In this document: positions 38,763-47,974 of the stretch, piece by piece
Position numbering within the stretch: position 1 is the stretch's first letter
Layout of the letters: every line of letters begins with the position of its first letter
Assembly: GCF_041200175.1 (NCBI RefSeq)
Contig: NZ_CP165728.1
Span: forward strand, 124,001 to 188,000
Length of the DNA stretch: 64,000 nt
Direction: 5' to 3'
DNA from: Streptomyces sp. R33
Lineage (GTDB): Bacteria; Actinomycetota; Actinomycetes; Streptomycetales; Streptomycetaceae
The notes under the pieces: model-generated
What the model was told of the DNA's origin: nothing
Database searches by the model: none
Seen by the model: the letters and a program-made list of their open reading frames with translations, nothing else
Position numbers and translations under genes: made by a program

Positions 38763-41700
38763 ATGACCAACTCCGCGGATCAGACGGCGGAGGGCGGGGA
38801 CCGGGTCCAGAGGGCGCTCCGTACGCTGCTGGAGGAGCGCGACCGCCTGCGCCAGGAGAACGACGCCCTGAAGGCCGGCCGCGGCGAGCCGATCGCCGTG
38901 GTGGCCATGGCCTGCCGCTACCCGGGAGGCGTCTCGTCGCCCGAGGAGCTGTGGGACGTGATCCGCAGCGGCCGGGACGTCGTGGACGCGTTCCCGACGG
39001 ACCGCGGCTGGCGGGACGTGTACGACCCGGACCCCGACACCGTCGGCAGTGCCTACGTGCGCCAGGGAGGTTTCCTGGCCGACGTCGCCGGCTTCGACGC
39101 GGACTTCTTCGGCATCAGCCCGCGCGAGGCGCTGGCCACCGACCCGCAGCAGCGCCTGCTGCTGGAGACCTCGTGGGAGGCCTTCGAGCGGGCCGGCATC
39201 GTCCCCGCCGACGTACGCGGGTCGGAGGTCGGCGTGTTCTCCGGGGTCAGCTCCACCGAGTACGGCTGGCGTTTCCTGGAGGCGGGCCAGAGCGAGCTCG
39301 AGGGCTACCTGCTGTACGGCAGCTCGCTGAGCGTCGCGTCCGGCCGGGTGGCGTACGAGCTGGGCCTGACCGGCCCGGCGGTGTCCCTGGACACGGCCTG
39401 CTCCTCGTCGCTGGTGGCCCTGCACATGGCGGTGCAGTCCCTGCGTGCCGGGGAGTGCTCGCTCGCGCTGGCCGGCGGGGCGCTGGTGATGTCGACGCCC
39501 GCCGCCTTCGTGGAGTTCGCCCGGCAGGGCGCCCTGTCGGCCGACGGCCGGTGCAAGGCCTTCGCGGACGGGGCCGACGGGACCGGCTGGGCCGAGGGCG
39601 TGGGCGTCCTGCTCCTGGAGCGGCTGTCCGACGCCCGCCGCAACGGCCACCCGGTGCTCGCCGTCGTCCGCGGTTCCGCGGTGAACCAGGACGGCGCCAG
39701 CAACGGGCTGACCGCCCCCAACGGCCGCGCCCAGGAGAAGGTGATCCGGCGGGCCCTGGCGAACGCGGGGGTCAAGGCCTCCGAGGTGGACCTGGTCGAA
39801 GCGCACGGCACCGGGACCAAGCTGGGCGATCCCATCGAGGCGGAGGCCCTGCTGGCGACCTACGGGAAGGACCGGGACGAGGGCAGGCCGCTCTACCTGG
39901 GATCCCTGAAGTCGAACATGGGCCATGCCCAGGCCGCCGCGGGGGTCGGCGGGGTCATCAAGGCCGTGATGGCCATGCGCCACGGGTACCTGCCGAAGAC
40001 CCTGCACGTGGACGCGCCCTCGCGGCACGTCGACTGGTCCTCCGGCGGGGTCGAACTGCTGGCGCAGGGCCGTGAGTGGACCCGGGCGGACGGTCCGCGC
40101 CGGGCCGGCGTGTCCTCGTTCGGCGTCAGCGGCACCAACGCGCACGTGATCCTGGAAGAGGCCCCGCGGCAGGAGCAGGCGCAGGCGCGCGTTCCGGGCC
40201 CGGACGTCGTCGGCGGGCTCGTGCCGTGGGTGGTGTCGGCCAAGAGCGCGGCCGCCCTCCGGGGCCAGGCGGACAAGCTGCGCGACTTCCTCGCCGCCGA
40301 CCCGCGGGCGGACATCGCCGGCATCGGCGCGTCGCTGCTGTCGAGCCGGTCGCGGTTCGAGCACCGTGCGGTCGTGCTGGGCCGTGGCCGCGACGAGCTC
40401 CTCGGCGCTCTCGCGGCGCTCGGCGAGGGCGCGGAATCCCCCGCGGTGGTGCGCGGCTCGGCCGGCAAACTCGGCGGTGTCGCCTTCGTGTTCCCCGGCC
40501 AGGGGTCGCAGTGGGTGGGCATGGGCCGGCAGCTGTACGACACCTTCCCGGTCTTCGCGCAGAGCCTCGACGCGTGCGCGGCCGCCCTGTCCGAGTGGGT
40601 CGACTGGTCGCTGCTCGACGTGGTGCGCGGGGTGGAGGGGGCGCCGTCCCTGGACCGGGTGGACGTGGTCCAGCCGGCGCTGTTCTCGGTGATGGTGTCC
40701 ATGGCGAGCCTGTGGCGCTCCTGGGGTGTGGAACCGGCCGCGGTGGTCGGACACAGCCAGGGCGAGATCGCCGCCGCCTACGTCTGCGGTGCGCTGTCGC
40801 TGAGGGACGCCACCAAGATCGTGGCGCTGCGCAGCCTGGCGCTGCTGGACCTGATCGGTCACGGCGGGATGGCGTCGGTCGCGGAGTCCGCGGACGTCGT
40901 AGCGGAACGTCTCGTTCCGTGGGGGGACCAGCTGAGCATCGCCGTCGTCAACGGCCCCCGCTCCGTGGTCGTGTCCGGGGAGCCGGACGCCCTCGACGAG
41001 TTCGTCGAGAAGATGAAGGCCGACGGCGCCCAGGCCCGCAGGATCTCGGTCGACTACGCCTCGCACTCCCACCATGTGACCCGGGTCCGCGAGCAGGTGC
41101 TCGGCCCGCTGTCCGACGTGAGCCCGAAGACGTCGCAGCTGCCCTTCTACTCGACCCTGTACGGCAAGGTCATCGACACCGCACGGCTCAACGGCGACTA
41201 CTGGTACGACAACCTGCGCGAGAAGGTCCTCTTCGAAACCTCCGTCCAGCGGCTGGCCGAGGACGGCTTCCGGGTGTTCGTCGAGATGAGCCCGCACCCC
41301 GTGCTGACCGTCCCCGTGCAGGAGATCGTCGAGGACGTGGACGACGCGCTGGTCCTGTCCTCCTCGCGGCGGGACAGGGACGAGGTCGAGGCCGTGGTCG
41401 GCTCGCTCGCCCAGCTCCACGTCCGGGGCGGGTCGGTGGACTGGGACGCCCTGTTCGGGACGCGCGAGCGGGTGGACCTTCCGACGTACGCGTTCCAGCG
41501 GCAGCGGTACTGGCTGAACTCCTCGCAGACGGCGGTGGCGGCCGAGGTTCCCTCGACCGAGCCGCCGGCAGGAGACGACCACCTCGTCCCCCTGCCGGAA
41601 CGGATCTCCGCCCTCTCCGGCGACGACGCGAAGGCACTCGTGCTCGAGCACGTCCTCGAGAAGGTCGCCGTCGTGCTCGGCCACCCCTCCAGCGCGTCCG

Positions 41701-41870
41701 TCGACCCCGATCAGGAGTTCAAGGAGATCGGCTTCGACTCGCTGCTCTCCGTGGAGCTGAGCAAGCGCCTGACCGCATCGACCGGCCTCAAGCTGAGGGC
41801 GAACCTGGTCCTGAAGTTCCCCTCGCCGAGGCGGATCGCCGAGCACGTCACGTCCTCGATGGCCGCGTAG
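38763..41870 (+). CDS. PKS module 3, KS-AT-ACP
   Basis: This is a 1,035-residue non-reducing extension module. An N-terminal docking coiled coil (RALRTLLEERDRLRQEND) precedes the KS, which is intact (DTACSSSL near residue 212). The AT has GHSQGE (about 661) and YASH (about 764), so methylmalonyl. The ACP serine is in IGFDSLLSV (about 990). There are no DH, ER or KR domains, so the beta-carbon stays a ketone and the product is a 2-methyl-3-oxo acyl chain. It starts five bases after module 2. There is no thioesterase; the chain is presumably taken by the C domain of the next gene (42024-45248). This ketone is what a C7 hydroxyl could attack to form a hemiketal. Confidence 0.94.
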   Translation: MTNSADQTAEGGDRVQRALRTLLEERDRLRQENDALKAGRGEPIAVVAMACRYPGGVSSPEELWDVIRSGRDVVDAFPTDRGWRDVYDPDPDTVGSAYVRQGGFLADVAGFDADFFGISPREALATDPQQRLLLETSWEAFERAGIVPADVRGSEVGVFSGVSSTEYGWRFLEAGQSELEGYLLYGSSLSVASGRVAYELGLTGPAVSLDTACSSSLVALHMAVQSLRAGECSLALAGGALVMSTPAAFVEFARQGALSADGRCKAFADGADGTGWAEGVGVLLLERLSDARRNGHPVLAVVRGSAVNQDGASNGLTAPNGRAQEKVIRRALANAGVKASEVDLVEAHGTGTKLGDPIEAEALLATYGKDRDEGRPLYLGSLKSNMGHAQAAAGVGGVIKAVMAMRHGYLPKTLHVDAPSRHVDWSSGGVELLAQGREWTRADGPRRAGVSSFGVSGTNAHVILEEAPRQEQAQARVPGPDVVGGLVPWVVSAKSAAALRGQADKLRDFLAADPRADIAGIGASLLSSRSRFEHRAVVLGRGRDELLGALAALGEGAESPAVVRGSAGKLGGVAFVFPGQGSQWVGMGRQLYDTFPVFAQSLDACAAALSEWVDWSLLDVVRGVEGAPSLDRVDVVQPALFSVMVSMASLWRSWGVEPAAVVGHSQGEIAAAYVCGALSLRDATKIVALRSLALLDLIGHGGMASVAESADVVAERLVPWGDQLSIAVVNGPRSVVVSGEPDALDEFVEKMKADGAQARRISVDYASHSHHVTRVREQVLGPLSDVSPKTSQLPFYSTLYGKVIDTARLNGDYWYDNLREKVLFETSVQRLAEDGFRVFVEMSPHPVLTVPVQEIVEDVDDALVLSSSRRDRDEVEAVVGSLAQLHVRGGSVDWDALFGTRERVDLPTYAFQRQRYWLNSSQTAVAAEVPSTEPPAGDDHLVPLPERISALSGDDAKALVLEHVLEKVAVVLGHPSSASVDPDQEFKEIGFDSLLSVELSKRLTASTGLKLRANLVLKFPSPRRIAEHVTSSMAA

Positions 41871-41873
41871 GAA

Positions 41874-41893
41874 GTGTCCCGCCGGCGGGACAC
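41874..41893. promoter_or_regulatory. Candidate pathway operator, site C
   Basis: GTGTCCCGCCGGCGGGACAC is a perfect 20-bp palindrome that begins four bases after the PKS module 3 stop. It contains the same 16 bp as sites A and B, 21 kb away. A related half-site, TTGTCCCGCCCGGCGCCAA, follows at 41912-41930. Both lie in the 153-base gap before the C-A-PCP gene. A simple hairpin terminator is the main alternative, but no T-run follows and the identical core recurs in a promoter region. Confidence 0.55.
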
Positions 41894-42023
41894 CGCAAGC
41901 TCCACAGCGGCTTGTCCCGCCCGGCGCCAAGTTGTCTTGAACGGCTGACCCCCTTCCCCGAAGGTGGGGGTGATCTGTGAAGTTCTCCGATTCCCGGGCC
42001 TGTTTGCTGAGGGGTTGATCTGT

Positions 42024-45000
42024 GTGCGTTCGTTCGGTGCGTCGTCTGCGCATAAAGGCATGTGGCGGGCGCAGGAAATGGCTCCCGACACGCCGAACCA
42101 TGCGCTGACCATGTGGGATGTGGACGGTGAGCTGGACACGGCCGTCATCGAATCCGCATTCCTGCACGTGATGGGCGAGGCGGAGGTGCTGCGCGTCAAC
42201 TTCGTCGACGACGGCAGCGGACTGCGCCTCGTACCCCGGGAACTGGGGGACTGGCGGCCCTTCTTCCTGGACCTCAGTGCCGAGGCCGACCCCGAGCAGG
42301 CGGCGCGCGAGGCGCTGGCCGACATGGTGCGGCAGCCGTTCGACCTGTCGAAGGACCTGCTGTTCCGACTGGGCGTGGTCAAGCTCGCGGAGGCCCGCTC
42401 CCTCCTCGTGATCGCCTACCACCACCTCATCTCGGACGGGTTCGGCGCGGGCGGCCTGCTCTCGAAGCGCCTCGCCGAGGTCTACACGGCGCTGGTGCGG
42501 GGCGAGGACGTACCGGAGATGCCCCACCCGTGGGACGCCGAGTCGTTCGCGGCCGAGGCGACGGACTACCTCGCCTCCCCGAAGTTCACCGAGGACATGG
42601 ACTTCTGGCGCGACTACCTCAAGGATGCGCCGGCGCCCGCGCAGGTTCCGCGCGTCGCCCTGTCCGACTCGATGCGGGCCGCCCTCTCCGAGCCGATGAG
42701 CAGCGCCGACCGCTGGTCGGAGGTGGCCGAGACCATCGGCATGGTGAGCCGGACGCTGACCGTTCCGCGCGCCGAGGCCGACGTGTGGACCGAGACCGCG
42801 ACGTCCATGGGCGTGTGGATGTCGCAGATGCTGACCGCGGCCGCGGCGGTGTTCTTCCGGCACCGCTGCGACCGTCCGGAGTTCCTCCTCTCCCTGGCCG
42901 TCGGCAACCGCGTCGGCGTGGCGAGCAGGACGCCCGGCCTGGCCGTGAACGTGGTGCCGGTGCGGGTGTCGGTCCCGCTCGGCGCGACCTTCGCCGAGAT
43001 AGCCGACGCCATGGTCGACGAGACGTACGAGCTCTTCGGCCACACCGCCTGCCACTACTCGGACATCCAGCGCGCGAGCGGAACCGTCCTGAGCGGCCGC
43101 GGCAGTTTCGGCGCCGTCATGAACGTCGTCGAGTTCGTGGAGCAGCTCCACTTCGCCGACAGCCCGGCGCGCTACTCCGGCGCCACGACCGGCACCTTCG
43201 AGGAACTGTCGATCGGCGTCTACACCGACGGGAGCGCCGACAGCGACCTCTACATCCGGCTCGACGCCCCTGCCAGCCTGTACCACCGCGCGGAGCTGCG
43301 CTTCCTCGGCGAGGAGCTGATCGCGCACATCCGTGCCGTGGTGGCCGCCGGTACGCAGCCGGTCGGTGCGCTGGACGTGGTCGGCGGTGTCGAGCGCGAC
43401 GGCGTCCTGACGGCGCCGAACGACACGGACGTGGCGCTGCCGGGGCTGACGGTTCCCGAGCTGTTCGCCCGGCAGGTGGAGCGGGACCCGTACGCCATCG
43501 CCATGGTGTCCGGCGACTCGGAGGTCTCGTACCGGGAGCTGGACGAGCGGTCGAGCCGTCTCGCCGAGGCGCTGCGCGGGCAGCACGTGGGACCCGAGAC
43601 GGTCGTCGCCGTGGCGCTGCCCCGGTCGGTGGACCTCGCCGTCGCCCTGCTGGGCGTGGTGAAGGCGGGCGGGGCCTACCTGCCGATCGACCCGACGCTC
43701 CCGGCGGAGCAGATCAACACGCAGATCGGCGCCGCCCCGGCGCGCGCACTGCTCACCGATGCGGCGACCGCCGGCGCCCTCTCCTCGGGCCTGGACGTTC
43801 CGGCGATCGTGTTCGACGACGTCCGCCCGGACACCGCCGACGACGCGGACAACGGCGCGCCGCAGGCTGCGCTCACGGCCCACCAGGACAGCCTGCTGGC
43901 CGTCATGCACGGCTCCGCAACGACCGGTGCGGCCACCGGGGTCGCAGTGACGCACCGCAACATGGAGCGGTTCGTCAAGGACCGCCACTGCAAGGAGGCC
44001 GGCCAGAGCACGGTGCTGTGGCACGCGCCGCACACTGCCGACGTGCTCGCCCTCGAACTGTGGGTCCCCCTGCTGAACGGCGGCCGCGTGGTCGTGGCGC
44101 CCGCGGGCGAGCTCGACATCGACGCGCTGACCGCTCTGCGGGCGGCCCACGAGATCTCCACGCTGTGGCTGCCCGCGGGCCGGTTCTCGGTGATCGCCGC
44201 AGAACGCCCCGACTGCCTCGCCGGGCTGCGCGAGGTGTGGACCGGTGGCGACCGAGTGTCGACGGCCGCGCTGCGCCGGGTCCGCGAGGCCTGCCCCGAG
44301 CTGACGATCGTCACCGGCCACGGCCTGACCGAGACCACCGTCTTCGCCGCCTGCCAGCGCCTGGCCGCGGACGAACCCGTGCGCCTCGCGTCCGCGGTCG
44401 GCCGCCCGATGGACAACACCGCCCTCTACGTGCTGGGTCCGGGACTGGCGCCCGTCCCCGTCGGCGTGACCGGAGAGCTGTACGTCGCCGGTCCCGGCGT
44501 GGCCCGTGGATACGCCGGGCAGCCCGGGCCGACCGCGGAGCGGTTCGTGCCCTGCCCGTTCGGTCCGGCCGGCGCGCTCATGTACCGGACCGGGGACCGG
44601 GTGCGCTGGGGTACCGGCGGCCGGCTCGAGTACGTGGCCCGGGCCGACGCCCAGGTCGATGTACGTGGCGTTCGAGTCGAGTTGGCCGAGGTCGAAGAGG
44701 TGCTGTCCGAGCACAGCGGCCTTGCACAGTCGGTCGTGGTCGTCAAGGCCGACGGTTCCGGGCAGCAGCGCCTGGTGGCCTATGTGGTCCCGGTCCGCGG
44801 CCAGAGCGTCTCGGGCGAAGAGCTGCGCCGGTTCGCCGCGGGGTGGCTGCCGGAGTCCATGGTGCCGTCGGTGTTCACGGTGCTGGAACGCCTGCCGGTG
44901 ACGGTCAACGGGACGGTGGACCGGGCGGCGCTGCCGGAGCCCGAGTTCGACGCCGGGAAGTACCGGGCACCGCGCAACGAGACCGAGCGGGTGCTGGCCG

Positions 45001-45248
45001 CGGCGTTCGCCGACGTGCTCGAGCTGGACCGGGTCGGCATCGACGAGGACTTCTTCGACCTCGGCGGAAACTCGCTGCGGGCGATCAGGCTGGTCGGCCT
45101 GATCCGGGCGGAGCTGAACCAGGAGGTGTCGATCCGCAGGCTGTTCGCGGCGCGCACCATCACCGGTCTCTCGGACATGTGGAAGGACCTCGCCCAGTCG
45201 AGCAGGCCGACCCTGCGCAGGAGGACGAGGGAAGGCGCCGTTCTCTGA
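42024..45248 (+). CDS. NRPS C-A*-PCP with degenerate adenylation domain
   Basis: This protein is predicted to join the polyketide to the first amino acid, about 1,074 residues from GTG 42024 (GAGGGGT nine bases upstream; GTG 41964 is an in-frame alternative). The C domain is intact (HHLISDG near residue 133). The A domain looks dead: the A3 phosphate loop reads HGSATTGAATG instead of TSGSTGxPKG, A4 lacks the FDxS pattern, A5 is GLTETT, A8 reads QVDVRGVRVELAEVE, and the A10 catalytic lysine of NGKLDR is Thr (NGTVDR near 962). The PCP is intact (LGGNSLRAI near 1014), so it must be loaded from elsewhere, probably by the Cys-type thioesterase at 22687-23424. The tail RPTLRRR resembles those of the NRPS subunits that pass chains onward. 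It follows the last PKS gene across the site C/D region. Confidence 0.92.
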   Translation: MRSFGASSAHKGMWRAQEMAPDTPNHALTMWDVDGELDTAVIESAFLHVMGEAEVLRVNFVDDGSGLRLVPRELGDWRPFFLDLSAEADPEQAAREALADMVRQPFDLSKDLLFRLGVVKLAEARSLLVIAYHHLISDGFGAGGLLSKRLAEVYTALVRGEDVPEMPHPWDAESFAAEATDYLASPKFTEDMDFWRDYLKDAPAPAQVPRVALSDSMRAALSEPMSSADRWSEVAETIGMVSRTLTVPRAEADVWTETATSMGVWMSQMLTAAAAVFFRHRCDRPEFLLSLAVGNRVGVASRTPGLAVNVVPVRVSVPLGATFAEIADAMVDETYELFGHTACHYSDIQRASGTVLSGRGSFGAVMNVVEFVEQLHFADSPARYSGATTGTFEELSIGVYTDGSADSDLYIRLDAPASLYHRAELRFLGEELIAHIRAVVAAGTQPVGALDVVGGVERDGVLTAPNDTDVALPGLTVPELFARQVERDPYAIAMVSGDSEVSYRELDERSSRLAEALRGQHVGPETVVAVALPRSVDLAVALLGVVKAGGAYLPIDPTLPAEQINTQIGAAPARALLTDAATAGALSSGLDVPAIVFDDVRPDTADDADNGAPQAALTAHQDSLLAVMHGSATTGAATGVAVTHRNMERFVKDRHCKEAGQSTVLWHAPHTADVLALELWVPLLNGGRVVVAPAGELDIDALTALRAAHEISTLWLPAGRFSVIAAERPDCLAGLREVWTGGDRVSTAALRRVREACPELTIVTGHGLTETTVFAACQRLAADEPVRLASAVGRPMDNTALYVLGPGLAPVPVGVTGELYVAGPGVARGYAGQPGPTAERFVPCPFGPAGALMYRTGDRVRWGTGGRLEYVARADAQVDVRGVRVELAEVEEVLSEHSGLAQSVVVVKADGSGQQRLVAYVVPVRGQSVSGEELRRFAAGWLPESMVPSVFTVLERLPVTVNGTVDRAALPEPEFDAGKYRAPRNETERVLAAAFADVLELDRVGIDEDFFDLGGNSLRAIRLVGLIRAELNQEVSIRRLFAARTITGLSDMWKDLAQSSRPTLRRRTREGAVL

Positions 45249-45267
45249 CCGGGCCGTCACACCCGAG

Positions 45268-45300
45268 CGCCCGCGGCACCCTGACCAGGGGCCGCGGGCG
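45268..45300 (+). terminator. Hairpin terminator at end of cluster
   Basis: A 10-bp perfect stem CGCCCGCGGC/GCCGCGGGCG has a 13-base loop containing a further CCCT/AGGG pair, and is followed by TTCGTGTT. It is 20 bases after the stop of the C-A-PCP gene and likely ends that transcript. Confidence 0.7.
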
Positions 45301-45486
45301 TTCGTGTTGACTGCCCGCCCGTACGCCCGCCTGCCCGCGGGTTGAGCGGGGCTCAAGTGGGCCACCACCGGGCTCCGGTGAACTTCCGACGGGGTTCAGC
45401 CCGCGCTGGATCGACCCGTGTGCGTGGTCGCGTACGGCGTTCGTGGCCGAAGCCGGTGTGGTGGCGCGAATCCATCGCTCACAAGA

Positions 45487-45504
45487 AAACCGCATGAGCG
45501 GTTT
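45487..45504. promoter_or_regulatory. TetR-like operator upstream of MmpL gene
   Basis: AAACCGCATGAGCGGTTT is a perfect 7-bp inverted repeat around ATGA, in the least GC-rich part of the gap, directly before a TTATTGT that could be a -10 element. AAAC...GTTT repeats of this kind are common operators for TetR-family efflux regulators. It lies 59 bases before the proposed GTG start. No TetR gene is adjacent. The rest of the 314-base gap (45249-45562) holds no convincing gene. Confidence 0.5.
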
Positions 45505-45562
45505 GTTATTGTCTTCGAGTCCTGCCTCTTTGCTCTGCCGATCCGATGGGAGTCCACTCGCC

Positions 45563-47833
45563 GTGGCCACCTTCCTTTACAAACTCGGCCGCCTGGCGTT
45601 CCGGCGCCGATGGCTGCTGGTCGTCCTGTGGGTGCTGATCTTCGGCGGCGTCGGAGTCGCGGCGTCCTCCGCACCCCCGCCCCCCGCCGACACCTTCTCC
45701 ATGCCGGGCACCGAATCGCAGAAGGCGTTCGACCTGCTCAAGGAGAAGTTCCCCACGGCCAGCGCCACCGGCGCCAGCGCCCGCGTCGTCGTCCGCGCCC
45801 CCCAGGGCGCCAAGATCTCCGACGCGGGCCCGAAGGCCGCCGTCACCGAGCTGCTCGGAAACCTGTCCAAGGCCCCCGAGGTGACCGGCGCGACCGACCC
45901 CTACCAGGCCAACACCATCAGCCAGGACGGCACCACCGCCTACGCGGTGGTCACCTACAAGGTGCCCGGCCCCGAGGTGAGCGACGAGGCCCACGACGCC
46001 TTCGACGAGATCACCGAGAAGGCCCGGGCCGGCGGACTGACCGTCGAGGCCGGCGGTGACGCCGTCAAGATCAAGGCCGAGATGGGCGGTTCGGGCGAAG
46101 GCATCGGCATCCTGGTCTCCGCCATAGTCCTGCTGCTGACCTTCGGCTCGATGATCGCGGCCGGCATGCCGCTCCTGACCGCCACCATCGGCGTCTCCAT
46201 CGGCATCTCCGGCATCACCGCGCTCGGCAGCACGTTCGGGCTCTCCGCCACCACCTCGACGCTGGCGATGATGCTCGGCCTCGCCGTCGGCATCGACTAC
46301 GCGCTGTTCATCGTCTCCCGCTACCGCTCGGAGATGGCGGAGGGCCGCGACCGCGAGGAGGCCGCCGGACGCGCCGTCGGCACGGCCGGCTCGGCCGTCG
46401 TCTTCGCCGGCCTCACGGTCATCATCGCGCTGGCCGGCCTTTCCGTCGTGAACGTCCCGCTGCTCACCAAGATGGGCCTGGCCGCCTCCGGTACGGTCGC
46501 CGTCGCCGTCCTCATCGCGCTGACGCTGGTTCCCGCGCTGCTCGGCTTCGCCCCGTTCAAGGTGCTGCCCCGCCGCGAGCGCCACCTGCACTGGAGCGGG
46601 CCGCTGTCGGCCCGCAAGCAGCGCGTGTCCGCCAAGCGGGCCGCCAAGGCCGCCGCGCGCGCCGCGAAGAAGGACCCGAACAAGCCCAACCTCGGCTCCC
46701 GCTGGGCCGGCTACGTGCTCCGCAACCCGATCGCCGTCCTGCTCGTCGGCGTCGTGAGCCTGGGTGCGCTCGCGGTGCCCGCCGCCAGCCTGGAGCTCGG
46801 CCTGCCGGGCGAGGGCACCATGTCGACGGAGACCACCCAGCGCAAGGCGTACGACATGCTCTCCGAGTCCTTCGGCGCCGGCTTCAACGGCCCGCTGATG
46901 GTCACGGTCAGCGCCAAGGACGCCAAGGCCGCCGGAGACACCGTCGGCAAGGCCCTCGCCAAGGTGGACGGCGTGGCCTCGGTCTCCCCGGCCGCTGCCA
47001 ACGAGGCCGGCGACACCGCCATCCTCAACGTCGTCCCGACCACCGGTCCGGCCGACAAGAAGACCGAGGACCTCGTCCATGACCTCCGCGCCCTCGCGGG
47101 CGGCCTGGAGGAGCAGACCTCCGGCGAGGTGCTGATCACCGGCCAGACCGCGATGCTCATCGACTTCTCGAAGACGCTGGACGACGCGTTCGTGCCCTAC
47201 CTCGGCCTGGTCGTCGGCCTGGCCTTCGTCCTGCTGGTCCTGGTCTTCCGCTCGCTGCTCGTCCCGCTGAAGGCGGCCCTCGGCTTCCTCCTGTCGGTCA
47301 GCGCGGCCCTCGGCGCCGTCGTCGCGGTCTTCCAGTGGGGCTGGCTGAAGGACGTCTTCGGCATCGACCAGACCGGCCCGATCATGAGCACCATGCCGAT
47401 CTTCATGATCGGCATCGTCTTCGGCCTGGCCATGGACTACGAGGTCTTCCTGGTCTCCCGGATGCGCGAGGCCTACGTCCACGGCGCGGGCCCGGACGAG
47501 GCCGTGGCCACCGGCTTCCGCTACAGCGGCCGCGTCGTCACCGCCGCGGCGGCCATCATGATCAGCGTGTTCTCCGGCTTCATCCTGGACGCCAACGACA
47601 TGATCCAGATGATCGGCTTCGGGCTGGCGACGGCCATCCTCTTCGATGCGTTCGTCGTCCGCATGGCGATCGTGCCGGCCCTGTTCGCCCTGCTCGGCAA
47701 GGCCGCCTGGTGGCTGCCCCGCTGGCTCGACGCACTCCTGCCGAACATCGACGTGGAGGGCGAGAAGCTCAACCGCATCGTGGCCCGCTCGGTCCCGGTC
47801 CCCGAGCGCGAGCTCGCGGACCGCGTCTCCTAG
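45563..47833 (+). CDS. MmpL-family RND transporter
   Basis: This is a 756-residue inner-membrane exporter of the MmpL/actinorhodin-transporter type. It shows the twofold RND layout: an N-terminal membrane helix (RRRWLLVVLWVLIFGGVG), a first extracytoplasmic loop, and a first membrane bundle with GLAVGIDYALFIVSRYRSEM. A basic cytoplasmic linker rich in Lys/Ala follows (about residue 350), then a second loop and a second bundle with FGLAMDYEVFLVSRMREA. GTG 45563 was chosen because similarity starts at VATFLYKLGRLAF and GGGAG lies 10 bases upstream; the longer frame to 45443 covers the operator. It may export a lipid or the neighbouring metabolite, but it is separated from the cluster by a terminator and has its own operator. 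Confidence 0.93.
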   Translation: MATFLYKLGRLAFRRRWLLVVLWVLIFGGVGVAASSAPPPPADTFSMPGTESQKAFDLLKEKFPTASATGASARVVVRAPQGAKISDAGPKAAVTELLGNLSKAPEVTGATDPYQANTISQDGTTAYAVVTYKVPGPEVSDEAHDAFDEITEKARAGGLTVEAGGDAVKIKAEMGGSGEGIGILVSAIVLLLTFGSMIAAGMPLLTATIGVSIGISGITALGSTFGLSATTSTLAMMLGLAVGIDYALFIVSRYRSEMAEGRDREEAAGRAVGTAGSAVVFAGLTVIIALAGLSVVNVPLLTKMGLAASGTVAVAVLIALTLVPALLGFAPFKVLPRRERHLHWSGPLSARKQRVSAKRAAKAAARAAKKDPNKPNLGSRWAGYVLRNPIAVLLVGVVSLGALAVPAASLELGLPGEGTMSTETTQRKAYDMLSESFGAGFNGPLMVTVSAKDAKAAGDTVGKALAKVDGVASVSPAAANEAGDTAILNVVPTTGPADKKTEDLVHDLRALAGGLEEQTSGEVLITGQTAMLIDFSKTLDDAFVPYLGLVVGLAFVLLVLVFRSLLVPLKAALGFLLSVSAALGAVVAVFQWGWLKDVFGIDQTGPIMSTMPIFMIGIVFGLAMDYEVFLVSRMREAYVHGAGPDEAVATGFRYSGRVVTAAAAIMISVFSGFILDANDMIQMIGFGLATAILFDAFVVRMAIVPALFALLGKAAWWLPRWLDALLPNIDVEGEKLNRIVARSVPVPERELADRVS

Positions 47834-47913
47834 CGGATCCCCGCAAGGGACACGCACCGCGGACTCCCGCCGCGGACCGGCCCCCGTCCGGAACCGTCAG
47901 GGAGCCGCACACC

Positions 47914-47949
47914 CGGCCGGCCCGGTGGCATCAGCCACCGGGCCGGCCG
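47914..47949. terminator. Bidirectional terminator between MmpL and MerR genes
   Basis: A perfect 16-bp stem with an ATCA loop lies between the convergent stops at 47833 and 47975. Confidence 0.8.
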
Positions 47950-47974
47950 TCGTCTGCGCCGTGGCCCGCGGCCC

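Noticed and set aside
41874..41893. Site C palindrome as a plain transcription terminator
   Set aside because: Possible, but no T-run follows, and the identical core occurs twice in a promoter region. Listed as an operator candidate with moderate confidence.
41964..42023. Upstream GTG start for the C-A-PCP gene
   Set aside because: The extra 20 residues have no family similarity and lack a good binding site. GAGGGGT before GTG 42024 fits better.
42024..43400. N-terminal domain of the C-A-PCP protein as a PapA-type free acyltransferase
   Set aside because: It is fused to A and PCP domains and has the HHxxxDG motif and downstream layout of an NRPS condensation domain.
46580..46700. Lys/Ala-rich insertion in the MmpL protein as a frameshift
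   Set aside because: The frame is continuous, and a basic cytoplasmic linker between the two RND halves is normal in this family.
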